Shown here: positions 1 through 9,855 of the stretch, piece by piece
Layout of the letters: every line of letters starts with the position of its first letter
Position numbering within the stretch: position 1 is the first letter of the stretch
NCBI GenBank assembly: GCA_902629505.1
Contig: CACORF010000001.1
Coordinates: 124,001-188,000, forward strand
Direction: 5' to 3'
Origin: an uncultured Bacteroidota bacterium
GTDB taxonomy: Bacteria > Bacteroidota > Bacteroidia > Flavobacteriales > Flavobacteriaceae
DNA length: 64,000 nucleotides
Made by a program: the position numbers and the translations under genes
The notes under the pieces: model-generated
The model's input: only the letters and a program-made list of their open reading frames with translations
Databases searched by the model: none
What the model was told of the DNA's origin: nothing

Positions 1-4
1 CCCT

Positions 5-12
5 TACCTTTG
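5..12 (+). promoter_or_regulatory. Bacteroidota -7 promoter box before the cysteine synthase-like gene
   Basis: TACCTTTG matches the Bacteroidota -7 consensus TAnnTTTG. It ends 43 bases before the ATG at 56. The -33 element would lie outside the window, so only half the promoter can be seen. Confidence 0.5.
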
Positions 13-55
13 TTTCAGTGACTAAGTATACTCCAATAAAAAATATAAATTCTTA

Positions 56-1033
56 ATGAAATATTTTAATAGTATTATAGAGACGATCGGTAATACTCCA
101 TTAATAAAATTAAATTCAATTACTAAATCTATAAAATCAGATGTATTTGTTAAAGTCGAAAGCTTTAACCCAGGGAACTCAGTCAAAGATAGAATGGCAA
201 TCAAAATGGTTGAAGATGCTGAAAAAGAAGGAAAATTAAAACCAGGAGGAACCATAGTTGAAGGAACTTCAGGAAATACTGGAATGGGCCTAGCTCTAGC
301 GGCAATAGTTAAAGGATATAATTTAATATGTGTATCTAATGACAAGCAGTCAAAAGAAAAATTTGATGTTCTAAAAGCTATGGGGGCAAAAGTTTTTGTC
401 TGTCCGACTGATGTTGATGCAAGTGACCCAAGATCTTACTATTCAGTTTCAAAAAGAATTTCTGAGGAGACAAAGAATTCGTGGTATGTAAATCAATATG
501 ACAATCCTTCAAATACTGTAGCTCATTATGAATCAACTGGTCCAGAAATTTGGGATCAAACAGATGGAAAAATTGATCATTTTATTGTTGGTGTTGGTAC
601 TGGAGGGACCATATCTGGTGTTGGAAAATTTTTAAAAGAAAAAAAATCCAGTGTTAAAATATGGGGAATTGATACTTATGGATCAGTTTTCAAAAAATAT
701 CACGAAACTGGAATATTTGATGAGAATGAAATCTATCCATATTCAACTGAAGGTATAGGGGAAGATATTCTTCCAGAAAATGTTGATTTTAGTGTAATTG
801 ATCATTTTGAAAAAGTAACAGATAAAGATGCAGCATTGTTTACCAGAAGATTAGCTAAAGAAGAAGGGATTTTTGCTGGTAACTCTTGCGGAGCTGCAAT
901 AGCCGGTTTAATTCAATTAAAAGAGAATTTTAAAAAAAATCAAGTTGTAGTTGCTTTACTTCACGATTCGGGTAGTAGATATATTGGAAAAATCTATAAT
1001 GATGATTGGATGAAAAATAAGGGATTTATATAA
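56..1033 (+). CDS. PLP-dependent cysteine synthase / cystathionine beta-synthase family protein
   Basis: A fold-type II PLP enzyme of 325 residues that joins a sulfur nucleophile to a serine-derived substrate, making cysteine or cystathionine in the cytoplasm. GNTPL is at residues 12-16, the PLP lysine is in SVKDR (K44), the substrate loop TSGNTG is at 71-76, and a glycine-rich phosphate loop GVGTGGT lies near 180. The motif DPRSYYSV and the general spacing look more like cystathionine beta-synthase than CysK, but there are no C-terminal CBS domains, so the exact substrate is open. It has its own promoter box and ends base-to-base against the convergent M28 peptidase gene. The family is certain; the choice between cysteine synthase and cystathionine synthase is not. 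Confidence 0.9.
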   Translation: MKYFNSIIETIGNTPLIKLNSITKSIKSDVFVKVESFNPGNSVKDRMAIKMVEDAEKEGKLKPGGTIVEGTSGNTGMGLALAAIVKGYNLICVSNDKQSKEKFDVLKAMGAKVFVCPTDVDASDPRSYYSVSKRISEETKNSWYVNQYDNPSNTVAHYESTGPEIWDQTDGKIDHFIVGVGTGGTISGVGKFLKEKKSSVKIWGIDTYGSVFKKYHETGIFDENEIYPYSTEGIGEDILPENVDFSVIDHFEKVTDKDAALFTRRLAKEEGIFAGNSCGAAIAGLIQLKENFKKNQVVVALLHDSGSRYIGKIYNDDWMKNKGFI

Positions 1034-2395
1034 TCAATCTCTAAATGTACCTTGAGGAAATGCGACTATACTCTCAAAACCTTTCGAATTTACAGATGAA
1101 ATTCCGAATATAAAGTTATCGATTACAATACCATTTAATGTAAAACTGTTTGTATCGTCAATAGTTCTACTATTATCCCATGTGGAAGAGGTAGTCTCTC
1201 TCCAATAAATTTTATAACCAACTATAGACGAGTCATCTGGTCTATCCCATTTAAACTTAACGCTAGGTTCTACTATACCACCAATTTTTAAATTTTTTGG
1301 TGGTTTTGGAGATGAAGCAATCATTGCTAGTGAAATTGCATTAACAGCAGTTAATTTAGCTGCATAATTAAAATTTACTCCAGATATTACATCACCATAC
1401 TCAACACCATTTTCAGTTCTAATATCATTATGTTGTCTATTATAATTCTCATGAGCTTCCATAATTCTAATTCCAGCAATTCCCTCATCGTTGAAAGGCC
1501 TGTGGTGTCCACCTCTGCCAAATCTATCTAATCTGTATATCATTATTGGGTTTAACTCTGGCATATACTTTTTTACAATTTTGTGAACATATCTCGCAAG
1601 CTGTCTTGAATCTCCGTCATTTTCACCTCCTCCAGTTCTCATATTAAGTTTATTTGAATATTTAGAATTGAAAAAGAAAGGTTCTGAGAAAATCCTGAAA
1701 CTTCTGTTGTCAATCACACCATCAACCCCCTCGATGTTGCCAATCATGTCATTATTTAAAATACCAATCATGTCCCATCCTTTTTGTTTACCATATTTTA
1801 CAAGACTTTTGCCGCCAAGAAGACCTTGCTCTTCTCCACTTAGTCCAACATAAATAATACTATTATCGAATTTATATTGTGAAAGAACTCTTGCAGCTTC
1901 TATGGTACCAGCCATTCCACTAGCATTGTCATTTGCTCCAGGTGAATCATCCAAATAATTAGTAGGATCAGATATTCTTGAGTCGATATCTCCACTCATT
2001 ATTATGTATCTATTTGGAAATTTAGTCCCTCTTTGGACTGCCACTACGTTATAGATCCAAGTGGGAAATATAATTCTTTCACGAGGAGATGGTTCATTAT
2101 ATGTTTCACTGGTTACGTAACTTTTTTCGTAAAAAACATCTAAGCAATCCCCACAATTATTTGAAATTTTTTCAAATTCTTTTTTAATCCATCTTCTTGC
2201 TGCACCGATTCCTCTGGTTTTTGATATTGTATCACTTAATGTATGTCTTGTCCCAAATGAAACTAGCTTGGTTATATCTTTTTCAATTCTTTCAGAGGAT
2301 ACATCATCAATAATATTATAGATCATTGAATCTTGAGCAGAAACTTCAATCAAGCTAAAAACTAATACGACAAATATTTGTAAATATTTAATCAC
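1034..2395 (-). CDS. Secreted M28 family metallopeptidase with C-terminal fibronectin type III domain
   Basis: A 453-residue exported zinc peptidase. A signal peptide covers residues 1-20. The M28 core follows: D156 in GANDNASG, the catalytic pair E188-E189 in GEEQG, D216 in NNDMIGN and H322 near the end of the core. Residues 364-450 form a fibronectin type III fold. The first metal-ligand motif, normally HxD, reads D136-x-D138. The start is GTG, and its G is also the last base of the TAG stop of the upstream acyl-CoA dehydrogenase gene, so translation is probably coupled. It likely releases amino acids from peptides in the periplasm or at the cell surface. The family is clear; activity is less certain because of the altered ligand. 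Confidence 0.88.
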   Translation of the reverse strand: MIKYLQIFVVLVFSLIEVSAQDSMIYNIIDDVSSERIEKDITKLVSFGTRHTLSDTISKTRGIGAARRWIKKEFEKISNNCGDCLDVFYEKSYVTSETYNEPSPRERIIFPTWIYNVVAVQRGTKFPNRYIIMSGDIDSRISDPTNYLDDSPGANDNASGMAGTIEAARVLSQYKFDNSIIYVGLSGEEQGLLGGKSLVKYGKQKGWDMIGILNNDMIGNIEGVDGVIDNRSFRIFSEPFFFNSKYSNKLNMRTGGGENDGDSRQLARYVHKIVKKYMPELNPIMIYRLDRFGRGGHHRPFNDEGIAGIRIMEAHENYNRQHNDIRTENGVEYGDVISGVNFNYAAKLTAVNAISLAMIASSPKPPKNLKIGGIVEPSVKFKWDRPDDSSIVGYKIYWRETTSSTWDNSRTIDDTNSFTLNGIVIDNFIFGISSVNSKGFESIVAFPQGTFRD

Positions 2396-4185
2396 TAAAA
2401 ACAGTATTTGTTTTCTGAAATAATTTTTTCAGCAATCTTAGTTTTTAATTCAAATATATTTGGATTTTCACTATACTTAAGTTTGCTTCTTATAGAGCTA
2501 TATATCTCATCTTGGTTCTTTAAGTCAATTATACTATTAATAACATCACTAGATTTCTTTATGACTATTTGACAAGCCTCGTATATATATAGCTTAGTCA
2601 TATTTATTTGGTCAAATTGATCCTCAATTGAACTTCTATTGATATTCTTAATAGTTCTTTTAAGGGTTGATTCTGATAAGTATGCTTCTATTGCTAGATC
2701 AGAAAGGCTCAGTAATACCTGTTGATTTTTTTCAATTTCTGGACCGTACTTTTCAAATGCTTTGCCTAAAAGCAAAAGGAATATTTTCTTAATATTTTCA
2801 ACGAGTATAATTTCATCATCAAAAGTTCCACATTTTTCTTCAATTGATAATGGCTTATTATTCAAAACATCTTGATAAGGAGTCATAATATCTAAACTCC
2901 CTTTCATTGCTTTTTTTAATAACATTCCTATTATAAGCATTCTATTTATTTCATTAGTTCCTTCATAAATCCTTCCAATTCTTGCGTCTCTCCACGCACT
3001 TTCAATTGGGGCTTCAGCAGAAAATCCCATTCCACCAAAAATTTGTATACCTTCATCGGCACATATTTGCATATCTTCAGAGATAGCTACTTTTAAAATT
3101 GAGCATTCTAAAGCAAACTCTTCGACTCCTTTTAATTCAGATTCTTGTTTACTAAGTCCAGTAGATTGATATTCGTCAATTTTTGACTGAACATCATTTG
3201 CAGCCCTGTAACAAGCAGATTCTCCAGCATAGCATGAAGTTGCCATTGAGGCTAATTTTTCTTTTATGGCTCCAAAATTAGATATAGGTTGTTTAAATTG
3301 AATTCTATTATTAGCATAATCAGTAGAAATTGATATTGATCTTCTCTGCCCATCAAGATTACCTGCACCAAGTTTTATTCTTCCAACGTTTAGTGCATTC
3401 ATAGCAATTCTAAAACCACCATTTCTTTCACCTAAAAGATTCTCAACAGGGACTTTTGTGTTAGAGAAAAAAACTTGTCTAGTAGAAGAAGAATGAATAC
3501 CAAGTTTTTTTTCTTCTTCACCCAATTCAATCCCATTTTTGGGATCATTTTGGACAATAAATGCAGTAATATTTTTATCATCTTCGATTCTTGCAAATAC
3601 TATAAAAATATCTGCAAACCCAGCATTAGAAATCCACATTTTCTGACCGGTAATCTTATAGTGAGAACCATCATCACTTAATACTGCCTTTGTTTTACCA
3701 GAGTTTGCGTCTGAACCTGCAGTTGGTTCTGTCAAACAATAAGAACCAAACCATTCTCCTGAAGCAAGTTTAGGTAAGTATTTTTGCTTCTGATCTTCAT
3801 TACCAAATAAATAAATAGGCAATATAGCAATACCTGTATGAGCGCCATATGCTGTTGCAACAGAGCCTGATGTTCCAGAGACATAATCGACAGCTAGCAT
3901 GGTTGATGTAAAGTCCATACCCATTCCACCATATTTTTCTTCAAGTGATACTCCGAGTAATCCTAGCTCACCAATTTTCTTCATAGCCTGAAGAGTTAAA
4001 TCATAATTTTTCTCTTCATATTTCATTTTGTCAGGCCAGATTTCTCTGTCCATGAAATCAACTATTGTATCTTTCATCATCAATTGTTCCTGAGAAAAAT
4101 CTTCAGGTGTAAAAATTTCATTTGACAGAGATTCTCTTAAAAGGAACTCTCCTCCATTAAGCTTTAATTTATTCTTTGTGGGCAT
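2395..4185 (-). CDS. Acyl-CoA dehydrogenase family protein (long form, ~600 aa)
   Basis: A 596-residue FAD enzyme that introduces the trans-2 double bond into acyl-CoA in fatty acid beta-oxidation. The N-terminal helical domain is followed by the flavin motif CLTEPTAGSDA at 150-160, the WISNAG stretch at 184-189, and the catalytic region RIYEGTNEINR (E408-E412), which carries the base glutamate. About 180 further residues follow, as in very-long-chain type enzymes and unlike the ~380-residue short forms. No other beta-oxidation gene is beside it; the only partner is the coupled downstream M28 peptidase. The chain-length preference cannot be read from sequence. Confidence 0.92.
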   Translation of the reverse strand: MPTKNKLKLNGGEFLLRESLSNEIFTPEDFSQEQLMMKDTIVDFMDREIWPDKMKYEEKNYDLTLQAMKKIGELGLLGVSLEEKYGGMGMDFTSTMLAVDYVSGTSGSVATAYGAHTGIAILPIYLFGNEDQKQKYLPKLASGEWFGSYCLTEPTAGSDANSGKTKAVLSDDGSHYKITGQKMWISNAGFADIFIVFARIEDDKNITAFIVQNDPKNGIELGEEEKKLGIHSSSTRQVFFSNTKVPVENLLGERNGGFRIAMNALNVGRIKLGAGNLDGQRRSISISTDYANNRIQFKQPISNFGAIKEKLASMATSCYAGESACYRAANDVQSKIDEYQSTGLSKQESELKGVEEFALECSILKVAISEDMQICADEGIQIFGGMGFSAEAPIESAWRDARIGRIYEGTNEINRMLIIGMLLKKAMKGSLDIMTPYQDVLNNKPLSIEEKCGTFDDEIILVENIKKIFLLLLGKAFEKYGPEIEKNQQVLLSLSDLAIEAYLSESTLKRTIKNINRSSIEDQFDQINMTKLYIYEACQIVIKKSSDVINSIIDLKNQDEIYSSIRSKLKYSENPNIFELKTKIAEKIISENKYCF

Positions 4186-4288
4186 AATTTTTATAATAAA
4201 ATTTAAATTTCGTTTTTTTAATATTTAGACTTTTTAATAACTTAAAATATTTACAATACTCAAAATAAAAAAAACTACTTAATAAACT

Positions 4289-4306
4289 TATAAACAATGG
4301 TTTATA
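4289..4306. repeat. Small AT-rich inverted repeat in the purL/acyl-CoA dehydrogenase gap
   Basis: A perfect 7-base stem, TATAAAC/GTTTATA, with a 4-base loop in the 158-base gap 4186-4343. Read leftward it lies downstream of purL, and a T-rich stretch follows about 15 bases later, so it could be a weak terminator. The stem has only one G-C pair and the T-run is not adjacent. Nothing else is seen in this gap. Confidence 0.25.
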
Positions 4307-4343
4307 TATTTTATATAATGATTTTCAATGCAAATAAATTAAC

Positions 4344-7300
4344 TTATTTTTTTTTATTTACTAACCAATCGTAACTATTTTTGAATACTTTTATCCATGG
4401 TGAGTATTTATCATTTCGATCTTCAGGATAAAAAGCCCAATTGTGAGGGTGAAGTGATCTTTCAATGTGAGGCATCATTACAAGATGTCTTCCATCGTCT
4501 GACACTAACATTGCAGTATTAAATTTTGATCCATTTGGATTAGCTGGATAGGAATCATAAGAATATTTAGCTGCTATTGAATATTTGTCTTCTGTATAAG
4601 GTAAATCAAATTTACCTTCTCCATGAGCAGACCATACTCCAAGTCTACATCCTTCTAAACCTTTTAACATTATTGATGGAGAAGGAACTATATCTACTGA
4701 TGAAAAAATACACTCAAATTTGTTTGAATCATTATGTTTCATTTTTGGTTTAACAGAATGATCTTTATTAATTAAACCAAGTTCTATAAATAATTGGCAC
4801 CCATTACACACTCCTAATGAGATTGTATCATTTCTTTTGAAAAAACTTGTAATTGAATTTTTTGCCTTAGGATTATGAATAAATGATCCAGCCCATCCTT
4901 TTGCTGAGCCTAAAACATCTGAATTAGAGAATCCACCAACTGCCACAAGTAACTGAATGTCTTCAAGATTTTCTTTTCCAGATATAATATCTGTCATATG
5001 AATATCTTTTACATTAAATCCTGCAAGAGACATCATATATGCCATTTCTCTTTCTGAGTTACTTCCTTTCTCTCTTATTACTGCCGCATTAATCTTATTT
5101 TTATCAAAATCTCTATCTACATTTCCATGGAAATCATCTGGAAATATAAAATTAAGTGGTTGATTTTTGTAATTATTGAATCTTTCAAAACCTTTGTTGC
5201 TTTTTGTCTGAATCTTGTCAAAATCTTTTGAAGTACTATACCATATATCTCGATATTCAGTAATATTGAATGAAAAGTTATCTTCAAAATTTTTAATATT
5301 TAATAAACCAACATTGTTTATTTTACCAATTTTATAACAATCAACACCAATTTTAGAGAAATTATTTTCTAGGTTTAATTCTGACTGAATAATAAGTCCT
5401 TGATTTTCAGAGAAAAATAATTTTGTACTATCGCTACAGCCAAGTTCAGTTAAATTAATATCCATTCCAGTATTAACAGATGAAAAACACATTTCAAGGA
5501 GAGTTGTTATCATGCCTCCAGAAGATATATCATGACCAGATTTTATTTTATTAGATTTTATTAAGTCCTGAACTAAATTAAAGGCATCTCTAAACTTCAC
5601 CGAATTTCTTATTGTTGGTGCATCATTTCCAATTTTATTTTGTGTTTGAGCAAACGATGACCCTCCAAGTCTTAATTTATCAAAAGATAAATCTATGTAA
5701 TATAAATCTCCAATATTTTTGTTAAGGACAGGTTTAACAACTTTTCTAATATCTTGACAATGTCCTGATGCAGAAATTATAACAGTACCTGGGGATTTAA
5801 TTTTTATATTATCATATTTTTGAACCATCGAAAGAGAATCTTTACCAGTTGGAATATTAATGCCAAGTTCAATTGCAAATTTTGAACATGCATTTACTGC
5901 TTTATATAATCTAGAGTCTTCGCCTTCATTTCCGCATGGCCACATCCAATTAGCTGATAATGATATAGACTTAATACCATTCTCTAGAGGTGCCCAAATA
6001 ATATTAGTCAAGGATTCCCCGATAGAGTTTATACTTCCTATTGATGGATTTATCAGGCCTGAAATAGGAGAGTGACCAATTGAAGTTGCTATCCCATTGT
6101 AGTTTTCATAATCTAAGGATACTACACCACAATTAGATAGAGGTAGCTGAATCTCACCAACAGTTTGCTGCTGTGCAATCCTCCCAGTAACACATCGATC
6201 AACTTTATTTGTTAGCCAATCTTTACAAGCTACTGATTCTAATGATAGGACACTCTTAACATAATCATAGATTTTTTCAGATTCATACTTTAATTCAGAA
6301 AATTGAGTTTGTTTTGTAATATCATTAATAATTTTTTTTGGAGCATTTCCAAATAAATTATCAATTTCTAGATTGATAATTTCAACATTGTTTCTTCTAT
6401 CTAATACTCTGAATCTATTATCTTCTGTAACTTTTCCAACTTTATAAATTGGGGCTCTTTCTCTTATAGCAATCTTCTTAACAATTTCATAATCCTCTTT
6501 TCTAATAATAAGTCCGATTCTCTCTTGAGACTCATTCCCAATTAACTCTTTATAAGAAAGAGAGGGATCACCGACAGGTAATGAATCTAAATATATTTCA
6601 CCACCGATATCTTCAACTAATTCTGAAAAACAATTCAAATGACCTCCTGCACCATGGTCATGAATAGATACAATTGGATTTTTATCCATTTCAAACAAAG
6701 ACCTTATAGTATTTGTAACTCTTTTCTGCATTTCAGGATTTGATCTTTGTACAGCGTTTAGTTCAATTGTATTATCATAACTCCCAATATCAGTTGAAGA
6801 AACTGATGCTCCACCCATACCAATTCTGTAGTTATCACCACCAAGAAGAACAATAATGTCTCCTTTCTTTGGCTTTCCTTTCATTGATTGATTTAGTTCT
6901 CCATATCCGACTCCACCAGCAAGCATAATAACTTTATCATATGAATGAATCTCATCCCCTTCTTTATGCTCAAATGTAAATAATGATCCAACTATCAAAG
7001 GCTGACCAAAGCAATTACCAAAATCAGAAGCACCATTAGATGCCTTTATTAAAATATCTGCAGGTGTTTGATATTTCCAATTCCTTTCTTTAATATTTTT
7101 TTCCCAATTTTTTTTGTCATTTAATCTTGAATATGGAGTCATATATACCGCAGTTCCAATTAATGGAAGTGAACCTGTACCTCCTGCTGCTCTGTCTCTT
7201 ATTTCTCCTCCAGAACCAGTAGCAGCTCCATTATATGGCTCAACAGTTGTTGGAAAATTATGAGTTTCAGCTTTTAAGGAAATTATACTTTCAATTTGTC

Positions 7301-8000
7301 TTGTAATAAAATAACTTGCTTCATCGCCTTTTTTTGGCTGAAACTGTTTAATAATTGGACCATTTATAAATGCAACATTATCAGAATAAGCAGAAACTAT
7401 AAAATTCTTATTTTTTTTTGAAGTTAATTTGATTAAATCAAATAAGCTCTCATTTTTTTCTTCACCATCAATAATAAATTTACCGTTAAATATCTTATGT
7501 CTACAATGCTCAGAATTTACTTGAGAAAACCCATATACTTCAGAATCTGATAATTTTCTTCCAATTTTGTTTGACAAATTATCTAGGTATGAAATTTCAA
7601 AATCATCTAGAGCTAATCCTTGTTCATCATTATACTCTGATATACTATCAATAAAATATATCTTTTCAGGACTAATATTATTGTCAAATATCTGTTGATT
7701 AAGACTCATATACTCCTCGTTTACCATTTTATCAAAATTCTCAGATTTTTTATGGTTGGTAAACTCCTCAATACGATTAATATTTTTAAGTCCCATATTT
7801 TTAGTAATCTCAACAGCATTGGTACTCCAAGGAGTAATCATTGAAGACTTAGGACCAATAAATTTTTCTGAAATTTCTGTTGATTCTATTTGTAATGATT
7901 GAAGAACCCAGGATAGTTTTTCGATATCTTCAGATGATAATTCTTCTCTAATCTCAACTGCAAAAACTTTTAATTTTGGATCTCCAAAAAATAATATCAT
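4344..8000 (-). CDS. purL: Phosphoribosylformylglycinamidine synthase, single-chain large form
   Basis: Converts FGAR, glutamine and ATP into FGAM, the fourth step of purine synthesis, in the cytoplasm. At 1218 residues it is the fused large form with all domains in one chain. An N-terminal PurS-like domain is followed by a linker and two AIRS-type ATP-binding halves. The glutaminase domain starts near residue 970, with nucleophile C1065 in GVCNGCQ and H1178/E1180 in PHIERS. The length is slightly below the ~1290 of enterobacterial PurL. No promoter box is evident upstream. purB, another purine gene, lies about 11 kb away in this window, so the pathway is scattered. Confidence 0.97.
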   Translation of the reverse strand: MILFFGDPKLKVFAVEIREELSSEDIEKLSWVLQSLQIESTEISEKFIGPKSSMITPWSTNAVEITKNMGLKNINRIEEFTNHKKSENFDKMVNEEYMSLNQQIFDNNISPEKIYFIDSISEYNDEQGLALDDFEISYLDNLSNKIGRKLSDSEVYGFSQVNSEHCRHKIFNGKFIIDGEEKNESLFDLIKLTSKKNKNFIVSAYSDNVAFINGPIIKQFQPKKGDEASYFITRQIESIISLKAETHNFPTTVEPYNGAATGSGGEIRDRAAGGTGSLPLIGTAVYMTPYSRLNDKKNWEKNIKERNWKYQTPADILIKASNGASDFGNCFGQPLIVGSLFTFEHKEGDEIHSYDKVIMLAGGVGYGELNQSMKGKPKKGDIIVLLGGDNYRIGMGGASVSSTDIGSYDNTIELNAVQRSNPEMQKRVTNTIRSLFEMDKNPIVSIHDHGAGGHLNCFSELVEDIGGEIYLDSLPVGDPSLSYKELIGNESQERIGLIIRKEDYEIVKKIAIRERAPIYKVGKVTEDNRFRVLDRRNNVEIINLEIDNLFGNAPKKIINDITKQTQFSELKYESEKIYDYVKSVLSLESVACKDWLTNKVDRCVTGRIAQQQTVGEIQLPLSNCGVVSLDYENYNGIATSIGHSPISGLINPSIGSINSIGESLTNIIWAPLENGIKSISLSANWMWPCGNEGEDSRLYKAVNACSKFAIELGINIPTGKDSLSMVQKYDNIKIKSPGTVIISASGHCQDIRKVVKPVLNKNIGDLYYIDLSFDKLRLGGSSFAQTQNKIGNDAPTIRNSVKFRDAFNLVQDLIKSNKIKSGHDISSGGMITTLLEMCFSSVNTGMDINLTELGCSDSTKLFFSENQGLIIQSELNLENNFSKIGVDCYKIGKINNVGLLNIKNFEDNFSFNITEYRDIWYSTSKDFDKIQTKSNKGFERFNNYKNQPLNFIFPDDFHGNVDRDFDKNKINAAVIREKGSNSEREMAYMMSLAGFNVKDIHMTDIISGKENLEDIQLLVAVGGFSNSDVLGSAKGWAGSFIHNPKAKNSITSFFKRNDTISLGVCNGCQLFIELGLINKDHSVKPKMKHNDSNKFECIFSSVDIVPSPSIMLKGLEGCRLGVWSAHGEGKFDLPYTEDKYSIAAKYSYDSYPANPNGSKFNTAMLVSDDGRHLVMMPHIERSLHPHNWAFYPEDRNDKYSPWIKVFKNSYDWLVNKKK

Positions 8001-8037
8001 TATGGAATATTAAGCTGTAAATTTAAAAGATTTAGAC

Positions 8038-9855
8038 TTAGATCTGCAGCTCGTTCATATTTTTATATGAAGAATTAGAGTTAATAAGTTCTTCATGTGT
8101 TCCCTGTGCTATAATTCTACCTTTATCAATAAGAATAATTTTATCACATTTTTTAATTGTTGAAAACTTATGAGCAATAATCAGCGAAGTTTTACCCTGC
8201 ATTAGCTTATTAATAGCATCTTGAATTTTTTTCTCTGATTTACTATCTAATGATGAAGTAGCCTCATCTAAAATTAATATTGAGGGACTCTTTAACATTG
8301 CTCTTGCTATAGTTAACCTTTGCTTTTGCCCACCTGACAATTTGTTACCATAGTCGCCAATTACCGTTTTATACCCATTAATTTGTTCTTCTATAAATTC
8401 ATGAGCATTAGCTTCTTTTGCAGCACTAATAATATCTTCTTCTTTTGCATTTAAATCTCCAATTTTAATGTTATTAAATATATTATCATTAAATAGGATG
8501 GATTCTTGTGTTACAATAGATATGTTTTTGTAAAGAGACTCTTTTTTAATGTTAGAAATTTCAATTTCATCTATCATTAAGCTTCCAGAATCAGCACTAA
8601 AAAAACCATTAAGAAGATTAGCTATTGTAGTCTTACCACTTCCTGATGATCCAACTAATGCAACACTCTCACCCTTGTTAATAGTGAATGTTATACCATC
8701 TAAAATCTTTGATTTACCATAACTAAATTCTAAATCTCTAAAGCTAATTTTATCTTTAAACTCTTTAATTTCTATATTCCTGTCTTCATCACTCGAATCT
8801 TTATTATAGTCAATAATTTCAAACACTCTTTCTGCAGCAGCATTACCTTTTTTAATACTGTAAAAAGATTTACTAAGATTTTTAGCTGGAGTTAATATAT
8901 TGTATGCAAGTCCCATAAAAACAATAAATGTTGTACCAGAAATTGATTCGCTTATAAGTACCATTCTTCCTCCAAACCAAAGAAGTATTCCAATAACTAA
9001 TATTCCCATAAATTCACTAAAAGGACCAGCTAAATTTTTTCTATTAATTACTTTATTTGAATACTTATAAAGTAGATTATTTATTTCATCAAATTTATTT
9101 GAAAAGAAAGACTCTGATAAAAAAGACTTAATCACTTTTTGACCACCAATTGTCTCATCTATTATTGAAAGAAAGTTACTCTGTTGTTGCTGTACCTCTT
9201 TAGAATCTTTTCTCAATTTCTTTCCAATTATCGATATAATAAACCCTGATATGGGTATAAATAATACCACAAAGAGTGTTAGTTCAGGACTAATTGTAAA
9301 CATTACAATAAGTGTAAATAATATGGTCAAAGGTTCTCTAACCATTAATTCTAAAATTGATAGATATGACGTTTGAATCTCAAGAATATCAGCAGTAATC
9401 CTTGACATCAGATCACCTTTTTTCTTATTGATAAAATATGGAATTGGCATAGCTAAAACTTTTAAATAAAGATTATCCCTTAATTTTTTTAAAAGACCAT
9501 TTTTTACAAAAGTAATGTTGAACAACGCTAGATAATTAAAAATATTCTTCATCAAAAAAAAGAAGATAACTATACTAACAACTATAATAAGTGTTGTTGA
9601 AATATCAGTTTCTAGCTGTCTTGATATATAATAGTTGAAATAATTTTCGCCGTATTCTCTAATATTCCCAATGCCTTCATAAACAGGTTCTTCATAAACC
9701 TTTTTTGTCTGTTTAAAAAGTACATCTAACATTGGAATAAAAGAGACAAATGCCAATGCACTAAAAATTGCATACAGAATATTAAATATAATATTCAGTA
9801 CTGCAAAGTATGAGTATTCAAGACCATATTTAAGAACTCTGATAAAATAATTCAT
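8038..9855 (-). CDS. MsbA-like ABC transporter, fused membrane and ATPase domains
   Basis: A 605-residue half-transporter that should act as a homodimer in the inner membrane. About 330 residues of hydrophobic exporter domain come first. The ATPase follows from about 369, with Walker A GSSGSGKTT (from 402), signature LSGGQ (506), Walker B ILDEATSSLD (about 530) and an H-loop in IIAHK. The architecture fits lipid or glycolipid exporters such as MsbA. It is the last gene of a leftward trio with the glycosyltransferase (adjacent, no gap) and the DUF4199 protein, so a role in moving a lipid-linked sugar or lipid is plausible but inferred. Confidence 0.92.
   Translation of the reverse strand: MNYFIRVLKYGLEYSYFAVLNIIFNILYAIFSALAFVSFIPMLDVLFKQTKKVYEEPVYEGIGNIREYGENYFNYYISRQLETDISTTLIIVVSIVIFFFLMKNIFNYLALFNITFVKNGLLKKLRDNLYLKVLAMPIPYFINKKKGDLMSRITADILEIQTSYLSILELMVREPLTILFTLIVMFTISPELTLFVVLFIPISGFIISIIGKKLRKDSKEVQQQQSNFLSIIDETIGGQKVIKSFLSESFFSNKFDEINNLLYKYSNKVINRKNLAGPFSEFMGILVIGILLWFGGRMVLISESISGTTFIVFMGLAYNILTPAKNLSKSFYSIKKGNAAAERVFEIIDYNKDSSDEDRNIEIKEFKDKISFRDLEFSYGKSKILDGITFTINKGESVALVGSSGSGKTTIANLLNGFFSADSGSLMIDEIEISNIKKESLYKNISIVTQESILFNDNIFNNIKIGDLNAKEEDIISAAKEANAHEFIEEQINGYKTVIGDYGNKLSGGQKQRLTIARAMLKSPSILILDEATSSLDSKSEKKIQDAINKLMQGKTSLIIAHKFSTIKKCDKIILIDKGRIIAQGTHEELINSNSSYKNMNELQI

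Noticed and set aside
22..345. 107-residue frame on the minus strand across the start of the cysteine synthase-like gene
   Set aside because: It lies antisense to a clearly conserved gene, has no recognisable domain and no promoter box; it is a by-product of the real frame.
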